The notes: generated by a model from the letters alone, not told the origin. DNA of 61,443 nt from Mycobacterium helveticum (GCF_007714205.1 NZ_VMQU01000014.1:1-61443); one strand, 5' to 3'. Counted from the stretch's first letter, positions 41,232 through 53,301 are shown. Numbers and translations are program-made.

Positions 41232-42860
41232 ATGACCAACCTCCCCTGGCTGAGCGTGCTGTGGCTGCTGCCACTCGCGGGTGCCGTGCTGGTCATCCTG
41301 CTGCCGCCCGGGCTGCGGCAGCTCGCCAGGTGGGCCGGCCTGGTGTTCGGCCTGCTGACGCTGGCGGTGGCGGTCGTGATCACCGCCGGCTTCGAGGCCG
41401 GCGGCCCCACCTACCAGTTCGTCGAAAGCCATTCGTGGATCCCGGCTTTCGGGGCCGGCTACACCCTGGGCGTCGACGGCATCGCCGTGGTGCTGGTGCT
41501 GCTCACCGTGGTGCTGATCCCGGTGCTGCAGGTGGCCGGATGGACGGACGGAGGCGGACGCACTCACGACGATGGTGGCGACCCGCCGCGCTCGACTTCG
41601 CCGAGCTTGCGGTCCTCACGCGGCCCACACGCCTACATCGCCCTGACGCTGGCGATCGAGTCGATGGTGCTGGTCTCGGTGATCGCCCTGGACGTGCTGC
41701 TGTTCTACGTGTTCTTCGAGGCCATGCTCGTCCCGATGTACTTCCTGATCGGCGGCTTCGGTCAGGGTTCGGGCCGGTCGCGCGCCGCGGTGAAGTTCCT
41801 GCTGTACAACCTGTTCGGCGGGCTGATCATGCTGGCCGCGGTGATCGGGCTGTATGTGGTGACCGCGGAGCACGGTGCGGGCACCTTCGACTTCCGCACG
41901 ATCGTGGACGCGGTGCACAGCGGGCGTCTGGGCGTCGACCCCGCGGTGTTCAAGGCGCTCTTCGGAGGCTTCATGTTCGCGTTCGCGATCAAGGCGCCGC
42001 TGTGGCCGTTCCACCGATGGCTGCCCGATGCCTGCGTGGAGGCCACGCCCGCGACCGCGGTATTGATCACGGCGGTGATGGACAAGGTCGGCACCTTCGG
42101 CATGTTGCGCTACTGCCTGCAGCTGTTCCCCGACGCCTCGACGTATTTCCGGCCGCTGATCGTGACGCTGGCCATCGTCGGCGTCATCTACGGTGCCGTC
42201 GTGGCGATCGGCCAGAAAGACATGATGCGCCTGATCGCCTACACCTCGATCTCGCACTTCGGGTTCATCGTCGCGGGCATCTTCGTGATGACCAGCCAGG
42301 GCCAGAGCGGGTCGACGCTGTACATGTTCAACCACGGCCTGTCCACCGCGGCGGTGTTCCTGATCGCCGGCTTCCTGGTTTCTCGCCGGGGCAGCCGGTT
42401 GATCGCCGACTACGGCGGTGTGCAGAAGGTGGCGCCGGTCCTGGCGGGCACCTTCCTGGTAGCCGGCATGGCCACCCTGTCGCTGCCCGGGCTGGCGCCG
42501 TTCGTCAGCGAATTCCTGGTGCTGCTGGGCACTTTCAACCGGTACTGGCTGGCCGGGGCGTTCGGGGTGACCGCGCTGGTTTTGGCGGCCATCTACATGC
42601 TGTGGCTCTACCAGCGGGTGATGACCGGGCCGCTGGCCGCGGGCAGCGAAAAGATCACCGACCTCAAGGCGCGTGAACTGCTCGTCGTCGCACCGTTGAT
42701 CGCGCTGCTGATCGGTCTCGGGGTCTACCCCAAGCCGGTGCTGGAGCTGATCAACCCGGCCGTCGCCAACACGATGACCACCATCGGCCAGCACGATCCC
42801 GCGCCGAGCGTGCCGCCGGGCACCGGTCTACCCCGCACAGCCGAAGGACCGCACCGATGA
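41232..42860 (+). CDS. nuoM: NADH-quinone oxidoreductase subunit M
   Basis: A 542-residue antiporter-like pump subunit with about 14 helices. The Glu is in FFEAMLVPMYFLIG; the later Lys helix is AFAIKAPLWPFHRWLPDA. A hydrophilic insertion of about 30 residues (GGGRTHDDGGDPPRSTSPSL) sits in the loop before HAYIALTLAIE, a place that also varies in M. tuberculosis. ATG 41232 fits the family start; an in-frame GTG at 41217 would couple to nuoL. Confidence 0.96.
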   Translation: MTNLPWLSVLWLLPLAGAVLVILLPPGLRQLARWAGLVFGLLTLAVAVVITAGFEAGGPTYQFVESHSWIPAFGAGYTLGVDGIAVVLVLLTVVLIPVLQVAGWTDGGGRTHDDGGDPPRSTSPSLRSSRGPHAYIALTLAIESMVLVSVIALDVLLFYVFFEAMLVPMYFLIGGFGQGSGRSRAAVKFLLYNLFGGLIMLAAVIGLYVVTAEHGAGTFDFRTIVDAVHSGRLGVDPAVFKALFGGFMFAFAIKAPLWPFHRWLPDACVEATPATAVLITAVMDKVGTFGMLRYCLQLFPDASTYFRPLIVTLAIVGVIYGAVVAIGQKDMMRLIAYTSISHFGFIVAGIFVMTSQGQSGSTLYMFNHGLSTAAVFLIAGFLVSRRGSRLIADYGGVQKVAPVLAGTFLVAGMATLSLPGLAPFVSEFLVLLGTFNRYWLAGAFGVTALVLAAIYMLWLYQRVMTGPLAAGSEKITDLKARELLVVAPLIALLIGLGVYPKPVLELINPAVANTMTTIGQHDPAPSVPPGTGLPRTAEGPHR

Positions 42861-44443
42861 TCCTGCTCCCCTCCCCCAGCATCGAGTACTTCCTGCTGTC
42901 CCCGATGCTGATCGTGTTCGGCGTCGCGGTGGCCGGCGTGCTGGCCGAGGCGTTCGTGCCGCGCAGGTTCCGTTACGGCGCCCAGGTGAGCCTCGCCCTC
43001 GGCGGTCTGGTGGCGGCGTTCATCGCGGTCGTCGTGGTGAGCCGCTCGGTCTGCACGTCGGGGCGCACCGCGGTGCTCGGCGCGATGGCCGTCGACCGCA
43101 CCGCGCTGTACCTGCAGGGCACCGTGCTGCTGGTGGCCGTGCTCGCGGTCATCTTCATGGCCGAACGCACGCAGTCCAAGGCGGAAAGCAGGGCGGCCGT
43201 GGGTGCCGCACGGGCGGCCGGCCTGGATTCCTTCACCCCGCAGGCCTCCGCGGTGCCCGGCAGCGACGCCGAGATCGAGGCCGAGCGGGCGGGGGCCGCG
43301 CAGACCGAACTCTTCCCGCTGACGATGCTGTCGGTCGGCGGCATGATGGTGTTCCCCGCGTCCAACGACCTGCTGACCATGTTCGTCGCGCTGGAAGTGC
43401 TGTCGCTGCCCCTGTACCTGATGTGCGGGCTGGCCCGTCATCGCCGCCTGCTGTCGCAGGAGTCGGCGATGAAGTACTTCCTGCTGGGCGCGTTCTCGTC
43501 GGCGTTCTTCCTCTACGGGGTCGCGCTGATCTACGGCGCGACCGGCACGCTGCTGCTGCCCGGCATCCGCAAAGCCCTTGCCGCCCAAGCCGACACGTCG
43601 ATGGCGCTGGTCGGCGTCGCGCTCCTGTCGGTCGGCCTGCTGTTCAAGGTCGGCGCGGTCCCCTTCCACTCCTGGATTCCCGACGTCTACCAGGGCGCGC
43701 CCACCCCGGTCACCGGACTCATGGCGGCGGCCACCAAGGTCGCGGCGTTCGGCGCGCTGCTGCGGGTGGTCTACGTGGCGCTGCCGCCGCTGCACGACCA
43801 GTGGCGGCCGGTGTTGTGGACGATCTCCATCCTGACCATGGCGGTGGGCACGGTCACCGCGGTCAACCAGACCGACGTCAAGCGGCTGCTGGCCTACTCG
43901 TCGGTCGCCCACGTCGGTTTCATCCTCACCGGCGTCATCGCCGACAGCCATTCGGGCCTGTCGGCCACGTTGTTCTATCTGCTCGCCTACAGCTTCAGCA
44001 CGATGGGGGCGTTCGCCATCGTGAGCCTGATCCGCGACGCCGACGGCGTCGAGGACGCCACCGTGTCGCACTGGGCGGGGCTCGGGCAGCGCTCACCCAT
44101 TGTGGGCGTGATGTTCTCGCTGTTCCTGCTGGCCTTCGCCGGCATCCCGCTGACGAGCGGGTTCGTCAGCAAGCTGGCCGTGTTCCGGGCCGCCGCCCAG
44201 AGCGGGGCGGTGCCGCTGGTGGTCGTCGGTGTGATCGCCAGCGGGGTCGCCGCGTATTTCTATGTGCGCGTGATCGTGTCGATGTTCTTCACCGAGGCGA
44301 CCGAGGACACGCCCCACGTGGTCGCGCCCGGCATCCTGAGCAAGGCCGCGATCGCCGTGTGCGCCGTGGCCACCGTGGCGCTGGGGGTGTTCCCGCAGCC
44401 GCTGCTCGACCTGGCCGACCACGCCGCGCACCTGCTGCACTGA
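42857..44443 (+). CDS. nuoN: NADH-quinone oxidoreductase subunit N
   Basis: A 528-residue third antiporter-like pump, with the Glu in VALEVLSLPLYLMCGLARH and Lys in LLFKVGAVPFHSWIPDVYQGAP. An Ala/Glu-rich cytoplasmic loop (about 95-145) is larger than in proteobacteria. It ends the nuo operon; all 14 subunits are intact, so a full type I NADH dehydrogenase is expected. Confidence 0.97.
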   Translation: MILLPSPSIEYFLLSPMLIVFGVAVAGVLAEAFVPRRFRYGAQVSLALGGLVAAFIAVVVVSRSVCTSGRTAVLGAMAVDRTALYLQGTVLLVAVLAVIFMAERTQSKAESRAAVGAARAAGLDSFTPQASAVPGSDAEIEAERAGAAQTELFPLTMLSVGGMMVFPASNDLLTMFVALEVLSLPLYLMCGLARHRRLLSQESAMKYFLLGAFSSAFFLYGVALIYGATGTLLLPGIRKALAAQADTSMALVGVALLSVGLLFKVGAVPFHSWIPDVYQGAPTPVTGLMAAATKVAAFGALLRVVYVALPPLHDQWRPVLWTISILTMAVGTVTAVNQTDVKRLLAYSSVAHVGFILTGVIADSHSGLSATLFYLLAYSFSTMGAFAIVSLIRDADGVEDATVSHWAGLGQRSPIVGVMFSLFLLAFAGIPLTSGFVSKLAVFRAAAQSGAVPLVVVGVIASGVAAYFYVRVIVSMFFTEATEDTPHVVAPGILSKAAIAVCAVATVALGVFPQPLLDLADHAAHLLH

Positions 44444-44479
44444 GCCGGCCGCCCCGCCGGGCCGTCAGCCCTGGTTGAC

Positions 44480-45236
44480 GCAGTGTTGTCCCCGGGGTTC
44501 CGTACGCCCGAGGTCAAGGTGGCCCCGCTGGCATTGGTGGCCGCGTTCGCGATGCCAGCGTTGTTCGCGCCCGAGTTGTCGATGCCGGTCAGCTGGGTGC
44601 CCGAGTTGTCGATGCCCCTATTGCCGTCGCCGATGTTGCCGAATCCCGCGCTCGGTACCCCGATGGCGCCGGTGCTCGTGTTCTGGTATCCGGAGACCTC
44701 GACGCCCGAGCTGTAGAACCCGGAGACGGCGGTGCCGATGCCCGAGACCGTGCCGGCCTGCGTGCACGAGCTGCCGATACTCGTGTTCAGGCTGCCCGCG
44801 TTGCCCAGGCCGGTTCCGGGGTTCCCCGAGTTTCCAGCGCCAGGTGTTGGGGGGTGTCGGAGGCGGAGAAGCCGACGTTGCCGGTGGACTCGCCCGCGTA
44901 CGCGCCGGTGGTCCCCCGCCGGCTGGTGCCACCGGGGTTGAACGCCCCATGTTCGTCAAGCCCGAGTCGAAGGCCCCATCTCGGAGGCACCGGAGTTGTA
45001 GCCCCGGAGTTGTCGAACCCGTTGTCGTGGTAGCCGGCGTTCTGGAAGCCGAAAGGTTGGGTGCCCGCGGTCGTGAGCCCGGCCAGTGTCGACGTCAACG
45101 AACCGAACGGTGCTGCGGCAGAACTCAACTCGGCTGCCAGGCCGTCCCACGCCGCGCCGCCTCAAGCATTCGGGGGCGAACCGGTCACCGCGAACATCAG
45201 CAGCCAATAGATCTGCGGCGACAACGCCGAAAAGCT
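44480..45236 (-). pseudogene. Decayed PPE-MPTR gene, PPE53 position
   Basis: Reading leftward from 45236: FSALSPQIYWLLMFAVTGS, a worn form of the PPE start FSALPPEINSALMYAGAGS, then a stop, then GGAAWDGLAAELSSAA, then a direct jump to PFGFQNAGYHDNGFDNSG and further NxGxxNxG-type MPTR repeats down to about 44480 (GIDNSGTQLTGIDNSGANNAG). The central PPE domain is gone and frames change. The place downstream of nuoN on the minus strand matches PPE53 (Rv3159c). Confidence 0.85.
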
Positions 45237-45270
45237 GCCGACGCGACTCCCGTTCGCAGGCCACCCCACA

Positions 45271-45313
45271 CCGGTCAGGACGGATCCGGTCAGGACGGAT
45301 CCGGTCAGGACGG
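45271..45313. repeat. 15-bp tandem repeat, 2.9 copies
   Basis: CCGGTCAGGACGGAT is repeated at 45271, 45286 and 45301 (last copy 13 bp), without mismatches. It lies in the gap between the PPE remnant and the IS element and has no coding role that I can see. Confidence 0.9.
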
Positions 45314-45464
45314 GGCAGGAAAGCCGCGCGATGAACGGTTCGACACATTGTGGGAAGGCCCGTTGTCGGTGGTGCGGCCCCCGACTAGGGCGGTGCTGTT
45401 TTGGTCAGCGGATTTCGGCGTGCCTGAGCGGATTTAGCGCGGGCGGGCGGCGAGGATCAGATGC

Positions 45465-47163
<1,699 letters not shown>

Positions 47164-47292
47164 TTCGGGACCACCGGGCCATCAGGCCGCCTGGCGATCC
47201 CGTTGATATCAGCCAGCGAAAGCCCCCCAACCGTCGAGACCCCGATACCGCAAAACCCCCGCCCTGCTGGAGGCCACTACATCAGCGGCGTC

Positions 47293-47751
47293 CTAGGTGA
47301 ACGGCCGCGCGGCCAGCACGAAAATCGCCAACGCGCCCGGCGGGGCCACAAGCGGCAACCACGGCGACTGCAGCGGGAACGACGCCGCAACCAACCCGGC
47401 CGACGTAAAGCACAGGGCGGCAACCCACGTCGCCCTGCTGCCGACGACAACGGCGGCCGACGCACCGGCGGCGTGCCGGGACACCAGATACGCCGCGGCG
47501 CACAGCCCCGCCAGGCCGACGGGCACGGGCGGCGGGCCGGACAGCGCGATCGTGACCACCACGAGCAACACGGCAAGCGTTGCGGCGGCGCGGAACACCG
47601 TCCCGACGGCGACCGCCGTCAAAGCCGCCGCGCCCGCGACCATCGCCGGCCCGTGCGAGCCCGCGGCGACCGACACCACCATCAGCAGACCGGCCGCGAT
47701 CGACACCGCGGGAATGCCCACCCGTGCCGCGCCCGCGATGCCCGCGCTCAT
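47293..47751 (-). CDS. Small polytopic membrane protein (Rv3162c-like)
   Basis: A 152-residue protein with about four to five hydrophobic helices and little else (VSIAAGLLMVVSVAAGS, LAVLLVVVTIALSGPPPVPV, WLPLVAPPGALAIFVLAA). ATG at 47751 overlaps the DUF58 stop (ATGA). It belongs to the MoxR/DUF58 group and is probably its membrane partner. The function is unknown. It ends 28 bp from the IS boundary and appears intact. Confidence 0.75.
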   Translation of the reverse strand: MSAGIAGAARVGIPAVSIAAGLLMVVSVAAGSHGPAMVAGAAALTAVAVGTVFRAAATLAVLLVVVTIALSGPPPVPVGLAGLCAAAYLVSRHAAGASAAVVVGSRATWVAALCFTSAGLVAASFPLQSPWLPLVAPPGALAIFVLAARPFT

Positions 47752-49010
47752 CCCCGCAGCCGTCCCCGCACCCGGTGCCGACGGTCCGGCAGCACGCCCA
47801 TCGCCTGCTCCAACGCGGCGCCTTCCCGCCACGGCACGATGTCGACACCGACGGCGGCCATGTCGCGATACATGGCGGAGCGCTGCAGCGCCCACAATTC
47901 GTCCACCAGGGGGTCGCGCTCGCCCTCGAACGGGGAGCGGTCGAGGATGTCGACCGCCAGGACGACGTGCCCGCGCCGGCGGAGGTCGATCAACGCCAGC
48001 GCGAACTCGGTGTCGAGCAGCGTGGAGAACGCGATGACGATCGCCCCCGCGGGGACGGCCGCGCGCGGCGCCAGCGTGCCGGTGGTGTCCTCGAAGTGCT
48101 CGCCGGCGCCCAGCACGGTGTCGAGCACCCGGAAGAACTGGCGCTGGCCGATGTCGGCGCCGAGCCATCGCGGGCGGTTGCCGCCCAGGGCGACGATGCC
48201 GGCGCGATCACCGTGCCGCAGCGCCGTCTGCACCACCTGCGCCGCTCCGCGGACGGCCCGTTCGGTGGCCTCGGTGGCCGGGCCGGCCGGCTGACGATAG
48301 GTGTCGATCAGCACCACCACGTCGGCGGCGCGGTCGGTCAGCCGTTGCGTCACGTGCAACGCGCGGCGGCGCGCGCTCACCGGCCAGTTCACCGCCCGCA
48401 ACTGGTCGCCCGGCACGTAGGGGCGAATGTCGGCGTATTCGACGCCCGGGCCGGCGTGCCGGGTCAGGTGTGCGCCCAGGCGGTCGAGCAGCTCGGTCTG
48501 CGGGATCGGCGTCGACTGCGGCGGCGTCAGCGGGAACACGATGACGGCGGCGACGTCGACGGTGGCCGTACCGGTCAGCAGCCCGCCCCGCGCGACCACG
48601 TCCACGCGGGCCCGCACGCAGTACCGGCCCCAGCGATGCGCCGTCGCCGCAACCGTTTTCGCCGCGCCGCCATCGGAGTCGAGGACTTCGAGCCGCATGC
48701 CCGCGACGGCCGGGACCGCCAGCTCGACGGTTATGGCCCCGGCGTCGTCGGTGGTCGCCCACACCCTGAGCCGCACCTGCTCGTCTTCGAAGCAGCGCTG
48801 CGACCCGGGTTCGCCGTGCACGCGGATCGGGGGCACCGGACGCTGCCAGCTGATCGAGCACAGCATACCGAGCAGCGGTGCGGCGAACGCGATCAGTTGC
48901 CACCGGTCGCCGATCACCGCGGCAACCAGCGCAGCCGCCGCACACGTCGCGACCGCCAGCGTCAACGGGGCTGCGCGCCAGCGGAACTCGACCGCGCGGG
49001 CCTCCATCAC
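47748..49010 (-). CDS. DUF58 domain protein (Rv3163c-like)
   Basis: A 420-residue protein with two N-terminal membrane helices (about 13-33 and 38-53), a beta-rich segment, the DUF58 signature IRPYVPGDQLRAVNW (195-209) and a von Willebrand-like part starting DVVVLIDTY (Asp236). DUF58 proteins work with MoxR AAA+ ATPases, which are thought to insert metals or remodel partners. GTG 49010 and ATG 49007 are both possible starts. It lies downstream of moxR3. Confidence 0.87.
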   Translation of the reverse strand: MMEARAVEFRWRAAPLTLAVATCAAAALVAAVIGDRWQLIAFAAPLLGMLCSISWQRPVPPIRVHGEPGSQRCFEDEQVRLRVWATTDDAGAITVELAVPAVAGMRLEVLDSDGGAAKTVAATAHRWGRYCVRARVDVVARGGLLTGTATVDVAAVIVFPLTPPQSTPIPQTELLDRLGAHLTRHAGPGVEYADIRPYVPGDQLRAVNWPVSARRRALHVTQRLTDRAADVVVLIDTYRQPAGPATEATERAVRGAAQVVQTALRHGDRAGIVALGGNRPRWLGADIGQRQFFRVLDTVLGAGEHFEDTTGTLAPRAAVPAGAIVIAFSTLLDTEFALALIDLRRRGHVVLAVDILDRSPFEGERDPLVDELWALQRSAMYRDMAAVGVDIVPWREGAALEQAMGVLPDRRHRVRGRLRG

Positions 49011-49034
49011 GCCGGGCCCGTCACGCCGGGGCCG

Positions 49035-49048
<14 letters not shown>
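49007..49048. repeat. 14-bp tandem repeat x3 across the moxR3/DUF58 junction
   Basis: TCACGCCGGGCCCG at 49007, TCACGCCGGGGCCG at 49021 and TCACGCCGGGCCCG at 49035. Each unit provides TGA on the minus strand; the one at 49035 is the moxR3 stop and the one at 49007 lies at the DUF58 start. Copy-number change would alter the moxR3-DUF58 spacing. Confidence 0.9.
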
Positions 49049-50032
<984 letters not shown>

Positions 50033-50036
<4 letters not shown>

Positions 50037-50515
50037 ACCTGCTCCAGCTTCCGTAGGATCGCCTCCAGCGCGGCGCGGCCGGGGCCGGGCCCGCGGTCAC
50101 CGCCGCGGGTGACGTTGTCGGGATTGACCCAGTCCCAGAGTTCGGCTCCGAACAGCATCCGGCCGCTGGCGTGATACGCGGCGGAATCCTTCGAAAGCCT
50201 TTGCCCGGTGGCGAGCTCGTAGCGCCGCGCCAGCATCGGTCGCAGATGGCGGTCCCAGTCGGCCCGCGTCGAGTCCGACCATCGGATGGTCGTTTCCGTG
50301 TTGGCGACCCAGCGGCGCAGCGAGTCCCCAAGGTCGTCGGTGCCGGGTTCGTCGTCGGGTTGCGGTCCCCTTCCCACGACGCGGCGGACGTTGAGCAGCA
50401 CCAGCGCCAGCGCGACACCGGCGGCCACGAGCACGAGCGCGCGGTCGGGCAGCGCCAGCGCCAGCAGTTCCACACTGACGATGAGGCAGAGGCCAAGGAT
50501 GACAATCCTTTTCAT
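50033..50515 (-). CDS. Two-helix membrane protein (Rv3165c-like)
   Basis: A 160-residue protein with two N-terminal helices (about 3-19 and 23-42), then a soluble domain with WVANTETTIRWSDSTRADWDRHLRPMLARRYELATG and LWDWVNPDN. I do not recognise a named family. Four-base overlaps on both sides put it firmly in the moxR3 group and suggest a membrane-anchored partner of MoxR3/DUF58. Confidence 0.8.
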
Positions 50516-51522
50516 GCGTGGCTCGCGGATCGGAGCTCGCCGAGCACCAACTGCAGCAGTCGTACCGCGACGTCGCGGTGGCCCTCGTTCATCACGTGCG
50601 GGCTGAACCGCGCCTCGCCGAACAGGTCGACCAGCTGGATGGCGTTGTCGGCGTGCAGCGCATGGCGCTCGACGGCGCGGGCCAACACCTCGGTCGGGGT
50701 GTCGAAGTCCTGCGGGACGGCGCCCGGCACGTTGGCGAGCTCGCGCTCCATCGCGGCGTAGCAGGCGATGATCGCCTCGCGCGGTTCCCGGCGCAGGTCT
50801 GCCATCTCGGCCAGGCCGCGCTCGGCGGCCCGCACCAGCGAACCCGAATTCGTTGGCGGCGCAGGGGATTCGCGGTCGTCCACGGCCGTTAGGCCGGGCG
50901 TCTTGGCGCGCCAGCGCCGTCGCGACTCGAGGATCGTGCCAACGACGAGGATCGGCAGCAGGGGCAGCGTACAGGCGATCAGGACTCCGGACATGTTGCC
51001 GGAGTTGCCCTGTGGGGGTTGCCGGGGCGATGCGGATCCGGCGTGCGCCGGGCGCTGCGACGCGCTCGTGGACCCCGGCGCGGGGGGCGTGACGTCGTGC
51101 CCGGCCGCGACCCGGGTCAGCAGCGTCAGCACCAGCAGCAGGCCCGCGATCACCCCGAGGCCGATCAGCAGCACGCGCCAGCCCGGCCGGCCGGTGCCGG
51201 TGCCGAGCAGCGCGGGCAGGTCCGGCCCACCGGGTGCGAACCCTCGCGGATCGCGCAGCCGCGCGACCACGGCGATCGCGAGCAGCGTGACCGTCCCGGC
51301 CAGCGCCGCGACGACGGCCGTCCAGGCCGCGGGGTTGCTGCCCGCGTCGGTGCGGGGGGCCCGGTCGTGGGCCGGAAGGTAGCCGCGCAGCGCCGCCGCG
51401 ACGACGAGCAGGAGCACGATCAGCGCCAGGACCCGCGCCGTCGGTTTGTCACTACCGGGCATCTCGTCACTACCGGGCATCTCGTCACTACCGGGCATCG
51501 GCACACCACTCGACCGGTTCAC
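50512..51522 (-). CDS. Membrane protein with DUF4129-like C-terminus (Rv3166c-like)
   Basis: A protein of up to 336 residues: a short N-terminal tail with MPGSDE repeated three times, membrane helices at about 30-46, 66-86, 113-136 and 180-200, and a soluble C-terminal region (EAIIACYAAMERELANVPG, DTPTEVLARAVER) typical of DUF4129, usually found with MoxR and transglutaminase-like genes. The start is uncertain: GTG at 51522 or any of the three ATGs in the repeat. It leads the five-gene group. Confidence 0.83.
   Translation of the reverse strand: MNRSSGVPMPGSDEMPGSDEMPGSDKPTARVLALIVLLLVVAAALRGYLPAHDRAPRTDAGSNPAAWTAVVAALAGTVTLLAIAVVARLRDPRGFAPGGPDLPALLGTGTGRPGWRVLLIGLGVIAGLLLVLTLLTRVAAGHDVTPPAPGSTSASQRPAHAGSASPRQPPQGNSGNMSGVLIACTLPLLPILVVGTILESRRRWRAKTPGLTAVDDRESPAPPTNSGSLVRAAERGLAEMADLRREPREAIIACYAAMERELANVPGAVPQDFDTPTEVLARAVERHALHADNAIQLVDLFGEARFSPHVMNEGHRDVAVRLLQLVLGELRSASHA
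51448..51501. repeat. 18-bp tandem repeat x3 at the start of the Rv3166c-like gene
   Basis: GTCACTACCGGGCATCTC at 51448 and 51466, and a third copy with two changed bases at 51484. Each copy encodes MPGSDE/K on the minus strand and so adds one more ATG. Slippage here would vary the N-terminus and the start context without shifting frame. Confidence 0.92.
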
Positions 51523-51660
51523 CGCCGCCGTTGCGGCTTGGGTTTTTCATACTGGCACGCCGGGCGGCCGCTTCGCCAGGGCCGCCGGCGCCGGCCGGGC
51601 AGGTCGCGCGTCATCCACAGTCCGCGTTTCATCCACAGCCCGACCGAACGCCATGGTTGT

Positions 51661-51676
51661 ACGAACATATGTTCGA
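51661..51676. promoter_or_regulatory. LexA (SOS) box upstream of the 13E12-type gene
   Basis: ACGAACATATGTTCGA matches the mycobacterial SOS box TCGAAC-4 nt-GTTCGA at 11 of 12 fixed positions. It ends 12 bp before the start codon, so the gene should be switched on by DNA damage, as known for members of the 13E12 repeat family. Upstream, TCATCCACAG occurs twice (51611-51620 and 51629-51638), resembling DnaA boxes. Confidence 0.85.
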
Positions 51677-51688
51677 TAGCGTGGGGTC

Positions 51689-53071
51689 ATGGTCGCGTTG
51701 GGCCCCGAACAGGCACGAGAGCGGATCGGCGCCGCCCTCGACGCGATCGACGCCGCGCACGACACGCTGCGCGAGACCTCCTCGGATGTGGTCGGCAACG
51801 CCTTCCGGGTCGGCGTGGCCGAGCGGCTCGAGACTCAGCACCGCACCAACCGCGGCCTGATGTACCGGTTCTTCGCCGAGATCGCCGAACCGCCCGACGG
51901 CAGCCAGTGCGTGCCGGCGGAACGAGAGAGGCTGTGGGCCCGGCTGCGCATCCCGCCGCGGGAAATCAAACGCCGCTTCAAGCTCGCCGCGCGGATCCGG
52001 CCGCGGCGCTCGTTGACGGGCCAGCCGCTGCCTCCGGAGCTGCCGGATCTGGCCGCCGCGGTCGAGGCGGGCGACATCGGCGAGGACCACATCCGCGCGG
52101 TATGCGACGCGGTCGACGTGCTGCCGTCCTGCGTTTCGCCCTCCGACGTGGCGGATGCCGAGCGAACGCTGGTGCGGCACGCGCGGAAACTCGATGCCGG
52201 CGTCGTCGCCAAGCTCGGTCAGCGGATCGCGGACCACCTCAATCCCGACGGGCTGTTCAACGACGAGGATCGGGCCCGCCGCCGCGCGCTGCGCCTGGGC
52301 CCGCAGGGGCCCGACGGCATGTCGCGGCTGTCGGGGTTGATCGACCCCGAGGCTCGGGCGTACTTCGAGGCCATCGAGGCGGCCGTGCGTCCGGGCCGCC
52401 ACCAGACCGACGACACCGAGCCCGGCGCGCGCGACGAGCGCACACCCGCCCAGCGCTGCCACGACGCGCTCAAGCTCGGGCTGGAGGCCGCGATCTCCTC
52501 CGGCCGGCTCGGCGTGCACCGCGGCCACCCCGTGACGGTGATCGTCACCACCACGCTGGCCGAACTCGACCGGGCCGCCGCCGCGGCTGCCGACGAGTCG
52601 GTCCCGATGCCCCCGCCCGCGCGCACCGGCGGCGGCTCCAGGCTGCCGATGCCGGACCTGATCCGCATGGCCGCCGAGGCGATTCACTGCCTGGCGGTGT
52701 TCGACGAGCACACCGGCCGGCCGCTGTACCTGGGCCGCCAGAAGCGGATCGCGACAGCCGATCAGCGGCTCATCTGCTACGCCCGCGACCGGGGCTGCAC
52801 GCGCCCCAATTGCCTTGAATCGGGCTATAACTGCGAAGTTCACCATTCACCGGACTGGGCCGAAGGCGGCCGCACCGACGCGGATTCGTTGCATTTCGCC
52901 TGCGGCGGCGACCACGGCGGGGCGAGCCGCGGCGAGTGGCGCACCGAGGTCACCGGCAACGGTCGACTCGGCTGGACCAACGGCGACGGCCCGCCGGAGA
53001 TCAATCACGCGCACCATCCCGAGGAACTCCTGCGCAACGATCCCGACCCGCCTTCCGAACGCGACGGTTGA
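51689..53071 (+). CDS. 13E12 repeat family protein, DUF222 with C-terminal HNH endonuclease
   Basis: A 460-residue protein. The DUF222 region spans about 10-330 (TLVRHARKLDAGVVAKLGQRI, GLIDPEARAYFEAIEAAV). The HNH part, about 365-410, holds CTRPNCLESGYNCEVHHSPDW, the conserved Cys pair and the HH active-site doublet, and ends FACGGDH. The family is repeated many times in mycobacterial genomes and behaves like a mobile or site-targeted repeat. It is intact, is preceded by an SOS box and interrupts the Rv3166c-Rv3167c synteny. Confidence 0.9.
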   Translation: MVALGPEQARERIGAALDAIDAAHDTLRETSSDVVGNAFRVGVAERLETQHRTNRGLMYRFFAEIAEPPDGSQCVPAERERLWARLRIPPREIKRRFKLAARIRPRRSLTGQPLPPELPDLAAAVEAGDIGEDHIRAVCDAVDVLPSCVSPSDVADAERTLVRHARKLDAGVVAKLGQRIADHLNPDGLFNDEDRARRRALRLGPQGPDGMSRLSGLIDPEARAYFEAIEAAVRPGRHQTDDTEPGARDERTPAQRCHDALKLGLEAAISSGRLGVHRGHPVTVIVTTTLAELDRAAAAAADESVPMPPPARTGGGSRLPMPDLIRMAAEAIHCLAVFDEHTGRPLYLGRQKRIATADQRLICYARDRGCTRPNCLESGYNCEVHHSPDWAEGGRTDADSLHFACGGDHGGASRGEWRTEVTGNGRLGWTNGDGPPEINHAHHPEELLRNDPDPPSERDG

Positions 53072-53301
53072 GGCGCTGAAACGGGTTTCGCCGCCGGTTC
53101 GCCGGGTAGCGGTCCAGGGCCCGGATCCGCTCGACCCAGATCGATCGAGAATGGGGGAACCATCATGGACATCACGGACAGGCCCTGCACCGGCCCCCGC
53201 TGCGCGCACGCAGGCCACCACGCACGGGACCAGCTTCCCGCCCGACGAGCCGGCGCCGCCGGGCCCGCCCGGCGCCTGAGCCCGGGCCCGAGCAGGGCCG
53301 C

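Noticed and set aside
53150..53300. Short proline-rich open frames between the 13E12 gene and the SDR
   Set aside because: Two overlapping frames of fewer than 45 codons before the SDR end; neither has a clear start signal or a recognisable product.
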